From the NCBI RefSeq assembly GCF_030519355.1, contig NZ_JAUMKC010000013.1, positions 1-64,000 of the forward strand: a DNA stretch of 64,000 bases, given 5' to 3'. Under the pieces are notes generated by a model. The model was given only the letters and a program-made list of their open reading frames with translations, had not been told where the DNA came from and made no database searches. Origin of the DNA: Mucilaginibacter sp. L3T2-6. GTDB lineage: Bacteria; Bacteroidota; Bacteroidia; Sphingobacteriales; Sphingobacteriaceae. Made by a program: the position numbers and the translations under genes. Below, piece by piece: positions 63,501 through 64,000 of the stretch (position 1 is the stretch's first letter; each line of letters starts with the position of its first letter).

Positions 63501-64000
63501 ATGGAAGACCGCTACCAGGAACTTGCAAAAAAATGGCTCGATAAAACTATCACTCCGGCCGAACAGGAGGAGTTTGCCGCCTGGTATAATGCCGGTCAGG
63601 ATGATCCGGTTGAAATTCCCGCCGGCTTTGCCGGGAGTGAAGATGTACTGCGGCAGCGCATCTTAAATAAAATAAACCAGGCAGTTAAGGATAATGATAA
63701 ACCGCGAAGTTTTAGAATACCTGCATGGCTGCGTTATGCTGCTGCCGTTCTGTTTTGTGCGGTTGGCTTTGCAGGCTACCGCGTTTGTAACCATTTCAAA
63801 CAGGTGCGCCAATTGGCATCCCATACCCATCAGCAAATAAAAAACGATGTGCTGCCGGGCGGCAATAAAGCCACGCTCACGCTGGCGAACGGTAAAGTGA
63901 TAAACCTTAGCGACGTGAAAAACGGCTTACTTACTAACCAGGGCCAGACACGTTTAAAAAAAGACAAAGACGGCCGTATAATATATGAAAATACCGATGC
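63501..64000 (+). CDS. FecR family anti-sigma factor (partial, 3' end beyond window)
   Basis: Starts at ATG 63501 (MEDRYQELAKKWLDKTITPAEQEEFAAWYN), and the frame is open to the window edge, giving 166 residues. The N-terminal anti-sigma-like DUF4880 region is followed by a transmembrane helix (LRYAAAVLFCAVGFAGY) and then the start of the FecR domain, DVLPGGNKATLTLANGKVINLSDVKNG, a sequence typical of Bacteroidota FecR proteins. It would pass a signal from a TonB receptor to an ECF sigma factor. No sigma factor gene precedes it; a sensor kinase gene lies divergently. SusC/D genes may follow outside the window. Confidence 0.9.
   Translation, partial: MEDRYQELAKKWLDKTITPAEQEEFAAWYNAGQDDPVEIPAGFAGSEDVLRQRILNKINQAVKDNDKPRSFRIPAWLRYAAAVLFCAVGFAGYRVCNHFKQVRQLASHTHQQIKNDVLPGGNKATLTLANGKVINLSDVKNGLLTNQGQTRLKKDKDGRIIYENTD

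Noticed and set aside
63421..63666. 81-codon plus-strand ORF at the right end
   Set aside because: It is out of frame with the clear fecR sequence starting at 63501 and has no plausible product.

Overview
The window is a chromosomal segment of a Bacteroidota bacterium, most likely a member of the Sphingobacteriaceae close to Mucilaginibacter or Pedobacter. The evidence is the MurF-alanine racemase fusion, bifunctional HisB, DUF3857 transglutaminase-like pair, Reg_prop/Y_Y_Y sensor kinase, a FecR anti-sigma factor, promoter boxes of the TAnnTTTG type, A-rich start regions without strong Shine-Dalgarno sequences, and many short palindromic intergenic repeats. No phage, insertion sequence, CRISPR array or rRNA is visible. 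The content is mostly housekeeping and catabolic.

Layout. 1-4.2 kb: tRNA-Leu and tRNA-Gly, recX, murF-alr and a DUF502 membrane protein. 4.6-9.6 kb: two tandem TetA-like MFS pumps, a LOG-family protein and a sodium/solute symporter, all on the minus strand. 9.8-12.3 kb: recR, a family 2 glycosyltransferase and an SDR. 12.5-20.7 kb: a carbohydrate-oriented block with a DUF1080-like secreted protein, GH105, a GH127-like enzyme, and two paralogous AraC regulator plus SDR modules that share an upstream sequence box. 20.85-21.91 kb: a gene-free array of about 173-bp tandem repeats, itself built from a duplicated three-unit block and bounded by inverted 19-bp repeats. 22.0-29.6 kb: an epimerase-like protein, an acid phosphatase, YjbQ, a polysaccharide deacetylase, acyl-CoA reductase with a divergent ferredoxin, an NlpC/P60 peptidase and a WD40 protein.

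29.7-37.5 kb: a complete histidine operon, hisGDCBHAF-hisIE, on the minus strand. Upstream of hisG lies a promoter and a 20-codon leader ORF with five His codons in six positions, overlapping a strong hairpin. This looks like a ribosome-mediated hisL-type attenuator and is the most notable regulatory find. Almost every intergenic gap of the operon holds a different palindromic repeat.

37.6-50.9 kb: DUF2264, a GT-C membrane protein, GmhB-like phosphatase, small lipoproteins, a DUF817/MpaB/DUF2809 operon, an esterase, a CoA-binding protein, pterin-4a-carbinolamine dehydratase, mutS, and small ORFs including a 40-residue membrane protein. 50.9-64 kb: two overlapping DUF3857 proteins (the upstream one has lost the transglutaminase Cys), an ExoX-like exonuclease, queG, two STAS/SEC14-like paralogues with a small protein between them, an AraC regulator, a NarL-type response regulator with its sensor kinase, and the start of a fecR gene cut by the window end.
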